From Planctomycetes bacterium HGW-Planctomycetes-1 (GTDB lineage Bacteria > Planctomycetota > Phycisphaerae > Sedimentisphaerales > UBA12454), in the NCBI GenBank assembly GCA_002839495.1, contig PGYD01000008.1, positions 1-43,522 on the forward strand: a stretch of 43,522 bases of DNA. Direction: 5' to 3'. The position numbers and the translations under genes are program-made. Numbering within the stretch: position 1 is the stretch's first letter; every line of letters starts with the position of its first letter. This document shows, in pieces, positions 28,817 to 36,820 of the stretch. The notes beneath the pieces were generated by a model. It saw only the letters and a program-made list of their open reading frames with translations. It did not search any database and had not been told where the DNA came from.

Positions 28817-29920
28817 TCATCCCATCGTCGTAACCAGCATAGTATTCTTTTCAAAAGCTTCTTCGTTGAGGCAGCAGCCTTGGCCGTGCTCACCTTGATT
28901 GGATGCCCGGTAGTAATCAAGGAGTATCTTGTAGGCTCTGGTCATCTCGTCAAATTTCTGTTCTATATTAGGCGTATCGGGGTTTTTATCAGGATGACAG
29001 GTCATAGCGGTTCTGCGATGGGCTTTTTTGATTTCGACAGCAGTTATAAAATCATCCTTAAGCCCTAATTTTTCCTTCGCCCAGTTTATCTCATCAAACT
29101 GCGGCTTTTTAACTTCGAGGGTATAGAAACTATAGGGCGGAAGCGGGCCTACACATCTAAAGTTCAGCTTATCTTCAAATTCGTCATTGACCTGTTCTAC
29201 CTGCCGCTCAAATTCCTCCTGCCTTTTCTTATCTATAAGAAACGCACAGTTAAGCACCATTGTATCATCCATAAGGTCATGGCCCTTATAATTTTGGGCT
29301 ATTTCACCCAAGGCAGCCTGTATCCTGCCGGCAAGTATCTCTTTTTTCTTGTCTAAATGCCTCTTGACCAACACGCCGACTTTCATCTGGTCATCTATGG
29401 TAATGCCGCCTTCTTTATTTAACAGCGACTGTTTAAGCTGTTTTATTTCTTCTTCCCCAGAAACTTCCTGCAGAAAAGATTTAAGATCATTTAAGGTTGC
29501 CACAACATCAATCTCTATACTGTTCTTCGCCTGTTCGAAAATGTCTTTGATTGTTTTGTATCCCTTGGCTAAAATCTCTCTGGCTTCTTCGTCACTGCCG
29601 GCAAATGTCCCAAGTCTCATAGGAATAATGGTATGTTTGGTCATTACCTTTTCGATCAACTGCTGATGACTGACAAGCAGTCTTCCTAAGGTGTCTTTGG
29701 GCATATGGCTGTAATCGACTACTTCTGAATCGCTTACTACTGCGGATATATCCTGAAAAACAACAGTATAGGCTTTGTTATGAATTTCGCTGCTCTCTAC
29801 AATCTCTGCGGGACTTCTGGATGGGTAGATGTCATCAAGGGACACAATCTTGTCCAAATCAAAGGTTTCTTCTGCATTGGAGTTTATAATCCCGTAAATG
29901 TATTTCCCTACTTTACTCAT
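28817..29920 (-). CDS. GvpF/GvpL family protein fused to a C-terminal DnaJ (J) domain
   Basis: N-terminal GKYIYGIINSN ... IIPMRLGTFAGSDEEAREIL ... RCVGPLPPYSFYTLEV (GvpF/L); C-terminal LGLKDDFITAVEIKKAHRRTAMTCHPDKNPDTPNIEQKFDEMTRAYKILLDYY with HPD motif. Confidence 0.9.
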   Translation of the reverse strand: MSKVGKYIYGIINSNAEETFDLDKIVSLDDIYPSRSPAEIVESSEIHNKAYTVVFQDISAVVSDSEVVDYSHMPKDTLGRLLVSHQQLIEKVMTKHTIIPMRLGTFAGSDEEAREILAKGYKTIKDIFEQAKNSIEIDVVATLNDLKSFLQEVSGEEEIKQLKQSLLNKEGGITIDDQMKVGVLVKRHLDKKKEILAGRIQAALGEIAQNYKGHDLMDDTMVLNCAFLIDKKRQEEFERQVEQVNDEFEDKLNFRCVGPLPPYSFYTLEVKKPQFDEINWAKEKLGLKDDFITAVEIKKAHRRTAMTCHPDKNPDTPNIEQKFDEMTRAYKILLDYYRASNQGEHGQGCCLNEEAFEKNTMLVTTMG

Positions 29921-29932
29921 AACATTCCTTTC

Positions 29933-32068
29933 TTATTTGCCGTTTTGCTCTTTTAGCATTTTAAGTGCCTGGTCAAAATGCTGTTTTGAAACCTTAAGGT
30001 CTCCATCGGCACTTATTTTTTCCTTTGCAGAGTTACGGTCGATATATTCTCTTACCGCAAGCATAGAGGCCTTTCGGCAGACAAACTCGATATCAGAACC
30101 AGTTCTGCCATCGCTTTCTTTGGCCAACTTTTTCAAATCAACATTTTGGGCAAGAGGTTTATTCTTTGTGTGTATTGTAAAAATCTGTTCTCTGGTTTTT
30201 TCGTCTGGCGCAGGCAGCTCAAATATAAGGTCGAATCTGCCGCTTCGCAGCATTGCAGAATCAACTAAATCCAACCTGTTGGTAGCAGCTAAAACTACGA
30301 CACCTTTAAGCTCTTCTATCCCATCCATTTCCGTCAAAAATTGGCTTATTACTCTCTCGGTTACATGAGCGTCCGTAGAGCTTGACCCTCTTTTAGGCAC
30401 TATGCTGTCTATCTCATCGAAAAAGAGGATTGTCGGTGCAGCATGTTTTGCCGTCCTGAACGTTTCTCTTACTCCCCGTTCTGATTCGCCGACATAGCGA
30501 CTGATAAGCTGAGGGCCTTTGATTGAAATAAAATTGACGCCACTTTCATTAGCCACTGCTTTGGCTAAAAGAGTCTTGCCTGTTCCAGGTTTGCCATAGA
30601 GCAAAATTCCTTTAGGTGGGTTAGTGCCTGCCTTTTTGAATATGTCTGGATATTTAAGCGGCCATTCAACAGCCTCTTTGAGTTCCTGCTTGATATTTTC
30701 AAGGCCGCCAACATCAGACCACTTTACATCCGGCACCTCAACGAATACTTCCCTGATGGCAGATGGCTCGATATCCTTCATGGCCTCAAGAAAATTGTCC
30801 ATTGTTACTTCTAATTTGAGCAGGGCTTCGTAAGGAATCTCTGACAATTCAAAATCAATTGTTGGAAGAATTTTTCGCAAAGCCGACATAGCAGCTTCTC
30901 TGGCCAATGCCTGCAAATCCGCTCCAACAAAACCATGTGTAATGCTGGCTAATTTTTCAATATCAACGTCTTTAGCCAAAGGCATGCCTCTGGTATGAAT
31001 CTCTAAAATCTCTAACCGCCCGTTTTTATCAGGTATAGGAATAGAAATCTCTCTATCAAAACGGCCTGGTCGTCTTAAAGCTGGGTCTATAGTATTGGGA
31101 ATATTCGTCGCACCTATAACTATAACGTGACCTCGGGATTCCAAACCGTCCAATAAAGACAGAAGCTGGGCGACAACACGTCTTTCAACCTGCTTTTCAC
31201 CGCCCATATCTTCTCTCTTGGGTGCAATGGCATCAATCTCATCGATAAAGATTATAGCAGGGGCATGTTTCTGGGCATCCTCGAATACGCTGCGCAAGCG
31301 ACCCTCGGATTCACCGTAAAACTTGCCCATAATTTCCGGGCCGCTTATGCTGACAAAGTATGCATCGGTTTCATTGGCTACAGCTCGGGCGGTTAGAGTT
31401 TTACCCGTACCAGGTGGGCCATACATGAAGACTCCTTTGGGTGCTTCGATACCCAGCCTGTTAAACACTTCCGGGTATTTCAGAGGCAGCTCAATCATCT
31501 CTCTTATTCGCTGGACCTGAGTACCGAGTCCGCCAATGTCTTCATAAGATATTTTGGCCCTCTCAACTTTGCCTTCTTTTGACTTTACCCTTATCAGGGT
31601 TGTAGAGTTGACCGATACCACACCATCCGGTATCGTATCTTCCACCATAAAATCACAGGTCTTAGTGCCAAATAATCTCGCCCTTATTTTGTCACCGCTC
31701 GTTAAAGGCAGACCTTCTATGAGAGAGCCAATGTATTTAGCATCTTTGTCTTTTTGAAGCACCCCTCCATTCGTCAAGGGGGCAAGCGTGATTTTCTTGG
31801 CAGGTCTGCTTTCGCCTCTTTCGACCGTTATCTTTTCATCAAGACCAATCTTGGCATTCTCTCTTGTTATCCCGTCTATCTGAACTATTTTTTTTCCTCT
31901 ATCGTCGGCATAGCAGGGCATTACCTTGGCAGCGGTCTTCCTTTTGCCTTCTATCTCTACTGTCTGGCCCACCTCCAGGCCTAAATTCTTCATATCTTCA
32001 GGGTCTATCCTGGCAATAGCCCTTCCCACATCCTTAGGTAAAGCCTCCTTTACTTTAAATTGCTTCAT
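29933..32068 (-). CDS. CDC48/VAT-type AAA+ ATPase (N domain + two AAA+ domains)
   Basis: CDC48-N-like start ([35 protein letters not shown]), two Walker A ([22 protein letters not shown]), two Walker B ([24 protein letters not shown]). Confidence 0.95.
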   Translation of the reverse strand: MKQFKVKEALPKDVGRAIARIDPEDMKNLGLEVGQTVEIEGKRKTAAKVMPCYADDRGKKIVQIDGITRENAKIGLDEKITVERGESRPAKKITLAPLTNGGVLQKDKDAKYIGSLIEGLPLTSGDKIRARLFGTKTCDFMVEDTIPDGVVSVNSTTLIRVKSKEGKVERAKISYEDIGGLGTQVQRIREMIELPLKYPEVFNRLGIEAPKGVFMYGPPGTGKTLTARAVANETDAYFVSISGPEIMGKFYGESEGRLRSVFEDAQKHAPAIIFIDEIDAIAPKREDMGGEKQVERRVVAQLLSLLDGLESRGHVIVIGATNIPNTIDPALRRPGRFDREISIPIPDKNGRLEILEIHTRGMPLAKDVDIEKLASITHGFVGADLQALAREAAMSALRKILPTIDFELSEIPYEALLKLEVTMDNFLEAMKDIEPSAIREVFVEVPDVKWSDVGGLENIKQELKEAVEWPLKYPDIFKKAGTNPPKGILLYGKPGTGKTLLAKAVANESGVNFISIKGPQLISRYVGESERGVRETFRTAKHAAPTILFFDEIDSIVPKRGSSSTDAHVTERVISQFLTEMDGIEELKGVVVLAATNRLDLVDSAMLRSGRFDLIFELPAPDEKTREQIFTIHTKNKPLAQNVDLKKLAKESDGRTGSDIEFVCRKASMLAVREYIDRNSAKEKISADGDLKVSKQHFDQALKMLKEQNGK

Positions 32069-32090
32069 GCCGCTTGCCTTTCTTTCGTTT

Positions 32091-33026
32091 CTAATTGAAC
32101 AGCTGGTTTTTAAAATCCGCCAATGTCTTTAATCCCTTGATTTCGTGGGGACACGAGGGAATAATCGTCGTTTTTAAGCCATTAAATTTCACTCTTATCT
32201 GGTCTATATACTTATCTTGTTCTTTTCTTTTTTCCCTGCAAAACTCACAGCCATCTGATTGGACAACGTTGTTTATCACCATTTGTCTGACCTTAATGCC
32301 AAATTTACCCAAATTACTTATCAGCCTGACAGTTTCCAAAACAGCCATATCTTCCGGAATCGTAACTGCTATAAATTCACACCTGTTTTGATCACACAGC
32401 AAATCTTCTATTCTTTTTACAGTTTTCTTCATAGAAAGAAGAAAATCATCGCCTTTATCCGGTTCATACTTGCCGGCAAATGTTTCAATCATATATCTGT
32501 ACTTCCATCTCATCTTTGCCATTACCTTGACCCAGTCATCCAATAGCTTCGGTGATGTTAAAAGTCTTAAAGCATGGCCTGTGGGTGCGGTATCAACAAT
32601 GTATTTATCGAACTTTGCCTCATCTATCAGGTCAATCATCGCCTTAAAGCCCATTACCTCATCCATACCCGGAATAGGCAGGGCAAAAACCGAATCAATG
32701 TCTTCTGTATCCAGGTTAGTGCCGGTTTCCACGATTTTCTTGATTTCGTCTTCGTGTTCTGTTTTAAATTTCGAAAGAGCGTTTTCTGCGTTTACTTCAA
32801 GAGCACTCAAATTTTTAACTCCCTTTATTTCTTTTGGCTCGCCATCAAGTTTCTGTCCCAGGCTATCTGCAAGCGAATGGGCAGGGTCGGTTGAAAAAAT
32901 CAACGTCTTAAAATCTTCTGCCAGATATATCGCCGCAGCGGAAGCACAGGTTGTCTTGCCTACGCCGCCTTTGCCGCCGAATAAAATCATCTTTAGAGAA
33001 GATTCTTTTAGCCCTTTTAATCCCAT
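32091..33026 (-). CDS. ArsA/GET3-type (deviant Walker A) ATPase
   Basis: [46 protein letters not shown] and [27 protein letters not shown]. Confidence 0.93.
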   Translation of the reverse strand: MGLKGLKESSLKMILFGGKGGVGKTTCASAAAIYLAEDFKTLIFSTDPAHSLADSLGQKLDGEPKEIKGVKNLSALEVNAENALSKFKTEHEDEIKKIVETGTNLDTEDIDSVFALPIPGMDEVMGFKAMIDLIDEAKFDKYIVDTAPTGHALRLLTSPKLLDDWVKVMAKMRWKYRYMIETFAGKYEPDKGDDFLLSMKKTVKRIEDLLCDQNRCEFIAVTIPEDMAVLETVRLISNLGKFGIKVRQMVINNVVQSDGCEFCREKRKEQDKYIDQIRVKFNGLKTTIIPSCPHEIKGLKTLADFKNQLFN

Positions 33027-33028
33027 TC

Positions 33029-33124
33029 ACCCAGTTAGAAATCCTAAAAAAGTTTTTTAATTTTCTTGCCTTTTACTGTCTTTTAAATCAGGTACTCCCT
33101 GTTAAGGTATATTTCTAACAGGGT
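33029..33124. repeat. ~96-bp MITE-like element with 14-bp terminal inverted repeats
   Basis: ACCCAGTTAGAAAT (33029-33042) and, on the other strand, ACCCTGTTAGAAAT (33111-33124); 13/14 match; fills the gvpH/arsA intergenic gap. Confidence 0.55.
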
Positions 33125-33670
33125 TCACTTTTTCACCTTAATCTCTAAGATGCCGTTTGCATAAGAAGAGACAAGCGTGTCTGTTTGCACCTTGGAAGGC
33201 AGTAAAATTTCCTTATGGTACTTTCTGTCTCCGGTTTGGGCTGAGATATCGAGGATGTCTTCTTTCAGGTCTAATTTTATATCAGCTTCGTTGACACCCG
33301 GCATTTCGGCATAGATTCGAATCTCCTGGTCTTCATCAAAGACATCCGTAAGAGGCTCTCTTTCTTCTTCGACCGTTGGGCCATGGGGAGTCTTTTTGAC
33401 ATTTCCAAACGATTCAACTACGGGTTTACCGCCTACCGCTGTCTTTATGGAAACACCAAATACGCCTTTCATGCCTTCTTTGAGATTGCTCAGGTCTATT
33501 TCGCCTTCCTTGTTGATTTCGCCACCAGCCTCTTTTAGTTTGGCGGCCAGGTCAACAAGGTTTCCAATACCATCCAATAGTCCTCCCAGACCAAGGCTCA
33601 ATTTCCCTATGCCAAAATCAATATTCAGCCCTTCGTTTTCTTTATCTTTTTTCTTTTTGTCTTTAGCCAT
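33125..33670 (-). CDS. gvpH: Gas vesicle protein GvpH (Hsp20/alpha-crystallin-like)
   Basis: PLTDVFDEDQEIRIYAEMPGVNEADIKLDLKEDILDISAQTGDRKYHKEILLPSKVQTDTLVSSYANGILEIKVKK: Hsp20 core. Confidence 0.9.
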   Translation of the reverse strand: MAKDKKKKDKENEGLNIDFGIGKLSLGLGGLLDGIGNLVDLAAKLKEAGGEINKEGEIDLSNLKEGMKGVFGVSIKTAVGGKPVVESFGNVKKTPHGPTVEEEREPLTDVFDEDQEIRIYAEMPGVNEADIKLDLKEDILDISAQTGDRKYHKEILLPSKVQTDTLVSSYANGILEIKVKK

Positions 33671-33690
33671 TGATTAATCTCCTTTTCTTG

Positions 33691-34017
33691 TTATTTTATC
33701 TTTGCTTCTACTTGTTCTAATCTGCTCTTCAAGATTTTATTTTCTTTCTCTAACCTTGCCTCTTTTGCATCCGAAAAAACATAAGAATCTTTTGCATTCG
33801 AGGAAAGATAAGGGTCCTGCTGCCACCAGTTTATTCCCATCTCCATAGCTTTATCCACAGAGGCAATCAAAAGCCTTATTTTAATATTAAGGAGGTCAAC
33901 GTCTGCAATTGAGATTTTTATATCACCCGCGATGACAATTCCTTTATCCAAAACCCGCTCTAAGATATCAGCAAGGTTGGTAGCGTTGGTGGCATGCATC
34001 ATTTTTTGTTCAGCCAT
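33691..34017 (-). CDS. gvpJ: Gas vesicle protein GvpJ (copy 1)
   Basis: TNLADILERVLDKGIVIAGDIKISIADVDLLNIKIRLLIASVDKAMEMGINWWQQDPYLSSNA. Confidence 0.93.
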   Translation of the reverse strand: MAEQKMMHATNATNLADILERVLDKGIVIAGDIKISIADVDLLNIKIRLLIASVDKAMEMGINWWQQDPYLSSNAKDSYVFSDAKEARLEKENKILKSRLEQVEAKIK

Positions 34018-34034
34018 TCTTTAATACCTCTTTC

Positions 34035-34292
34035 TTATTCTGCGGTTGCGACTTCCCGTTTTCGGACATAAGAAGTCACTTCCAGGGTATCGGTCAGTTT
34101 AATCTCATAAGTGTTTCTATCCTGGACTCTGCTGGGCAGGCCTAAAGATTTAATAAACGAGCTCTCTTCATAAATCTCGGCTTCACCTACCCAGCCGTCC
34201 TCGGATTTCGTTATTTTTATTACTTTTGCGTCCGTACCAAGAGTCTTTTTAAAAAAGCTCCTGATTGCTTCACTTACCTGGTCTATTTTCAT
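34035..34292 (-). CDS. gvpO: Gas vesicle protein GvpO (copy 1)
   Basis: WVGEAEIYEESSFIKSLGLPSRVQDRNTYEIKLTDTLEVTSYVRKREV. Confidence 0.88.
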   Translation of the reverse strand: MKIDQVSEAIRSFFKKTLGTDAKVIKITKSEDGWVGEAEIYEESSFIKSLGLPSRVQDRNTYEIKLTDTLEVTSYVRKREVATAE

Positions 34293-34687
34293 AATACTGC
34301 TCCTGTTATCTGTTTTGTGACCACACCTTTTCCTTTACACGTTAAACAGGGAAGGCCGCTGTTGCATTCTTTGCCCGTTCCTTTGCATGCCGTGCAGTTC
34401 TGAATTTCTTTACACTCTATTGTCACAACGCCCTTGCCCTTACAAACACTACAGCTAATATCCCTATTCAAATTGGCTCTGCCCTCTCCATTACAATAAG
34501 CACAGATAACAGCCGGCGCTGCAACTCTTACGGTTCCGTCACCTGAACAAATAGGACACCTTGCATTTCCTTTAGAAGATACAAGTCCGGCACCTTTGCA
34601 AAATCCACATCTATAAACCACCTTATCAAGGACCTCGCCTTTTTGGCCGACCTTTTGGCTTTTCCAGTCAAAAGTTTTCCATTCCAT
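34289..34687 (-). CDS. DnaJ-type zinc-finger (CxxCxGxG repeat) protein without J domain
   Basis: Repeated CGFCKGAG / CPICSGDG / CAYCNGEG / CSVCKGKG / CTACKGTG / CLTCKGKG. Confidence 0.85.
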   Translation of the reverse strand: MEWKTFDWKSQKVGQKGEVLDKVVYRCGFCKGAGLVSSKGNARCPICSGDGTVRVAAPAVICAYCNGEGRANLNRDISCSVCKGKGVVTIECKEIQNCTACKGTGKECNSGLPCLTCKGKGVVTKQITGAVL

Positions 34688-34709
34688 CCTGATCTGCCTT
34701 ATGCATCCA

Positions 34710-35015
34710 TTAATAATTTATAGCCATTGTCTTAAGCGGCCTCGTTGGCACGCTTCTATGAGTTTTAATTTTCTGCTCCTCATATATTTCTTTTTGTAGT
34801 TTTTTTATTCGCAGGTAAGCACTGTCTAATTGCCTTTTGGCCCTGCTTGTTCTCTTATTTAACGCAAAGACTTCTTTTTCTAATCTATCCTTTTCTCTTT
34901 CAAACACATACAAGTCCAGATGGCTTGAGCGTTGTACCTTCGGGATAGACCTCGCACCTATAGAATGGATGCTTTTTATATTCCCAATACCTTGAGTTTG
35001 CATTATTCCCTTCAT
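34710..35015 (-). CDS. Small basic coiled-coil protein, GvpV-like
   Basis: SIGARSIPKVQRSSHLDLYVFEREKDRLEKEVFALNKRTSRAKRQL resembles cyanobacterial GvpV (YLDLYKL...KxRL..EL); next to gvpN. Confidence 0.55.
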   Translation of the reverse strand: MKGIMQTQGIGNIKSIHSIGARSIPKVQRSSHLDLYVFEREKDRLEKEVFALNKRTSRAKRQLDSAYLRIKKLQKEIYEEQKIKTHRSVPTRPLKTMAINY

Positions 35016-35036
35016 TTGTTCGGTCTCCTTATCTTT

Positions 35037-36044
35037 TTATTTTGCACCAACTAAGCTTTCTATTTCTTCCTGACTTAAAACAACATTCTCCTTGCCGGCT
35101 ATTGGAGGAATATTTATGTTTTTTCGTGTCCCGAGTTCTCTTGCCACAAGTTCACTCACTATTTCTTTGACCCTGTTTTGGTTTGTCTTTGAGCCGACAC
35201 GGCTTGTCTCAGAGGCTAATATATCTTCACACATTTGCGTAAAAACCACGTTCGCTTTAAGCAGATTAAGATTCTGCACCTTAAGGGTTTTCGCAATCAT
35301 AATACAGCCTCGAACGGTAGGAGCGAATTCGCACTTTCCAGACTCTCTCAAGCCTCGCACAATATTGACTATTATCTCTGCGTGTGATTTAGAGAGTTTG
35401 GATTTTGCCTGGACGATAGCCAGTTCAGTATCATAGTCAAAGTGGTCTAAGTCCATTGTTATCATTCTGTCTCTTAAAGCGTCCTGGCTGCGATGCACCC
35501 CCGCGTATTCCTCAGGGTTGCTCGTGAAAATAGCAGTAAAGTTTGGGTCAACCCTTAAATATGGGTCCTCGCCGCCGCGACCGACCGGCAAATCCATCAT
35601 CTTCTCCTGTAGGATGGACAGGAGAATATTATTAGCTTCCGGCCGGGAGCGTGTGAACTCATCATAAATCATCGTAAATCCATACTTGCAGGCGACAGTC
35701 AGACGATTGTCCACCCAACGCTTGACCATATCCTCTTCTGTTTTTAGCACCCTGGAGATAAATCGGTCCACAACTTTTCTGATTCTATAGCCATGCTCGC
35801 CGCCGACCAAATCCGACGTAGTGAACTCTTCGTCTCCGTGAATCATTACCACCGGCCTTTCAATCTTGCTTGCTATATGCATAGCAAGTGTTGTCTTGCC
35901 GGTGCCGGAAGGCCCCCTAAAGTGAACTGGAAAGCCTGCCTTAATATAGGAAAGAGCCCTGTTGGTAATATCCTTTATGTACTTTGTCTCCACGAAGTCC
36001 GGCATCGGGGCCGGTTCCAATACTGTTGTCATTTCATCAATCAT
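35037..36044 (-). CDS. gvpN: Gas vesicle protein GvpN (MoxR/AAA+ ATPase)
   Basis: FVETKYIKDITNRALSYIKAGFPVHFRGPSGTGKTTLAMHIA ... MIYDEFTRSRPEANNILLSILQEKMMDLP. Confidence 0.95.
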   Translation of the reverse strand: MIDEMTTVLEPAPMPDFVETKYIKDITNRALSYIKAGFPVHFRGPSGTGKTTLAMHIASKIERPVVMIHGDEEFTTSDLVGGEHGYRIRKVVDRFISRVLKTEEDMVKRWVDNRLTVACKYGFTMIYDEFTRSRPEANNILLSILQEKMMDLPVGRGGEDPYLRVDPNFTAIFTSNPEEYAGVHRSQDALRDRMITMDLDHFDYDTELAIVQAKSKLSKSHAEIIVNIVRGLRESGKCEFAPTVRGCIMIAKTLKVQNLNLLKANVVFTQMCEDILASETSRVGSKTNQNRVKEIVSELVARELGTRKNINIPPIAGKENVVLSQEEIESLVGAK

Positions 36045-36081
36045 TTTGATAGAACTCCTTTTCTGTTAGAAATTTTGCTGT

Positions 36082-36276
36082 TTATAGCAGCGATTGCCAC
36101 CATCTAAATCTTTCGCCTAATTTTTCCCAAATTTTGCGTGCTTTTTCCAAATCTGCCCTTGTTTTCTTTTCCCTATTTTCAAAGTTTTCTTTCAAGGACT
36201 GTAGCTTACTCAGAGCCTCTTTGCTCTTTCTGATGTAGCCTTCTCTGGACAAATTTGGTCTGGCTGCGTCTTTCAT
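36082..36276 (-). CDS. Small coiled-coil protein of unknown function in gvp operon
   Basis: 64-aa ORF, SKLQSLKENFENREKKTRADLEKARKIWEKLGERFRWW; overlaps the start of the upstream zinc-finger ORF. Confidence 0.5.
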   Translation of the reverse strand: MKDAARPNLSREGYIRKSKEALSKLQSLKENFENREKKTRADLEKARKIWEKLGERFRWWQSLL

Positions 36277-36617
36277 TTTGAAACAACTCCTTTACCTTTG
36301 CACTTAAGACAGGGCATTGCACTATCTATTGCTGCACCCGTGCCTTCACATTTAGGGCACCATTCAGTTGGGCCTTTGGGAGCTGTAACCACACCTTTAC
36401 CGTTACAAACTGTGCAGGTAATCCGTGTGCTATGATAAACCCCGCTGCCTTTGCAAAAAGCACATCTAATCACCGGCTCTACGACCTCAACTTTACCTGT
36501 GCCGCCGCAGACCTGGCAGGTTGCACGTTCACTCAGTAAGTCAAAGGGGTCTTTTCCCGCACCTTTGCAAAAAGCGCACGTTATCTGGGCCGTAGCAGAT
36601 GTTGTTGTCTGGCTCAT
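36273..36617 (-). CDS. DnaJ-type zinc-finger (CxxCxGxG repeat) protein without J domain
   Basis: CAFCKGAG / CQVCGGTG / CAFCKGSG / CTVCNGKG / CPKCEGTG / CLKCKGKG. Confidence 0.85.
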   Translation of the reverse strand: MSQTTTSATAQITCAFCKGAGKDPFDLLSERATCQVCGGTGKVEVVEPVIRCAFCKGSGVYHSTRITCTVCNGKGVVTAPKGPTEWCPKCEGTGAAIDSAMPCLKCKGKGVVSK

Positions 36618-36733
36618 AATTTAATACCTCCATGAACTCGTGCTACGTAGCGAAGTAACTCGCTACTTCGCAGAGTAGTATTTATACTTACACTTCCCTG
36701 GCTTTTCGGCCAACGACAGCTCGGCGCTACTCC

Positions 36734-36815
36734 TGTCATTGCGAGCGCAGCGAAGCAATCTCAAAACATAGCGGATGAGATTGCCACGGCCTGCTTCGCA
36801 GGCCTCGCAATGACA
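36734..36815. repeat. 82-bp REP/MITE-like palindromic repeat
   Basis: Perfect 12-bp terminal inverted repeat TGTCATTGCGAG (36734-36745) / CTCGCAATGACA (36804-36815); inner complementary segments CAATCTCA / TGAGATTG. Confidence 0.75.
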
Positions 36816-36820
36816 AACGC

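Noticed and set aside
32091-33026. Arsenic-resistance operon
   Set aside because: Only the ArsA/GET3-like ATPase is present, with no arsB, arsC, arsD or arsR neighbour; gvp context favours another role.
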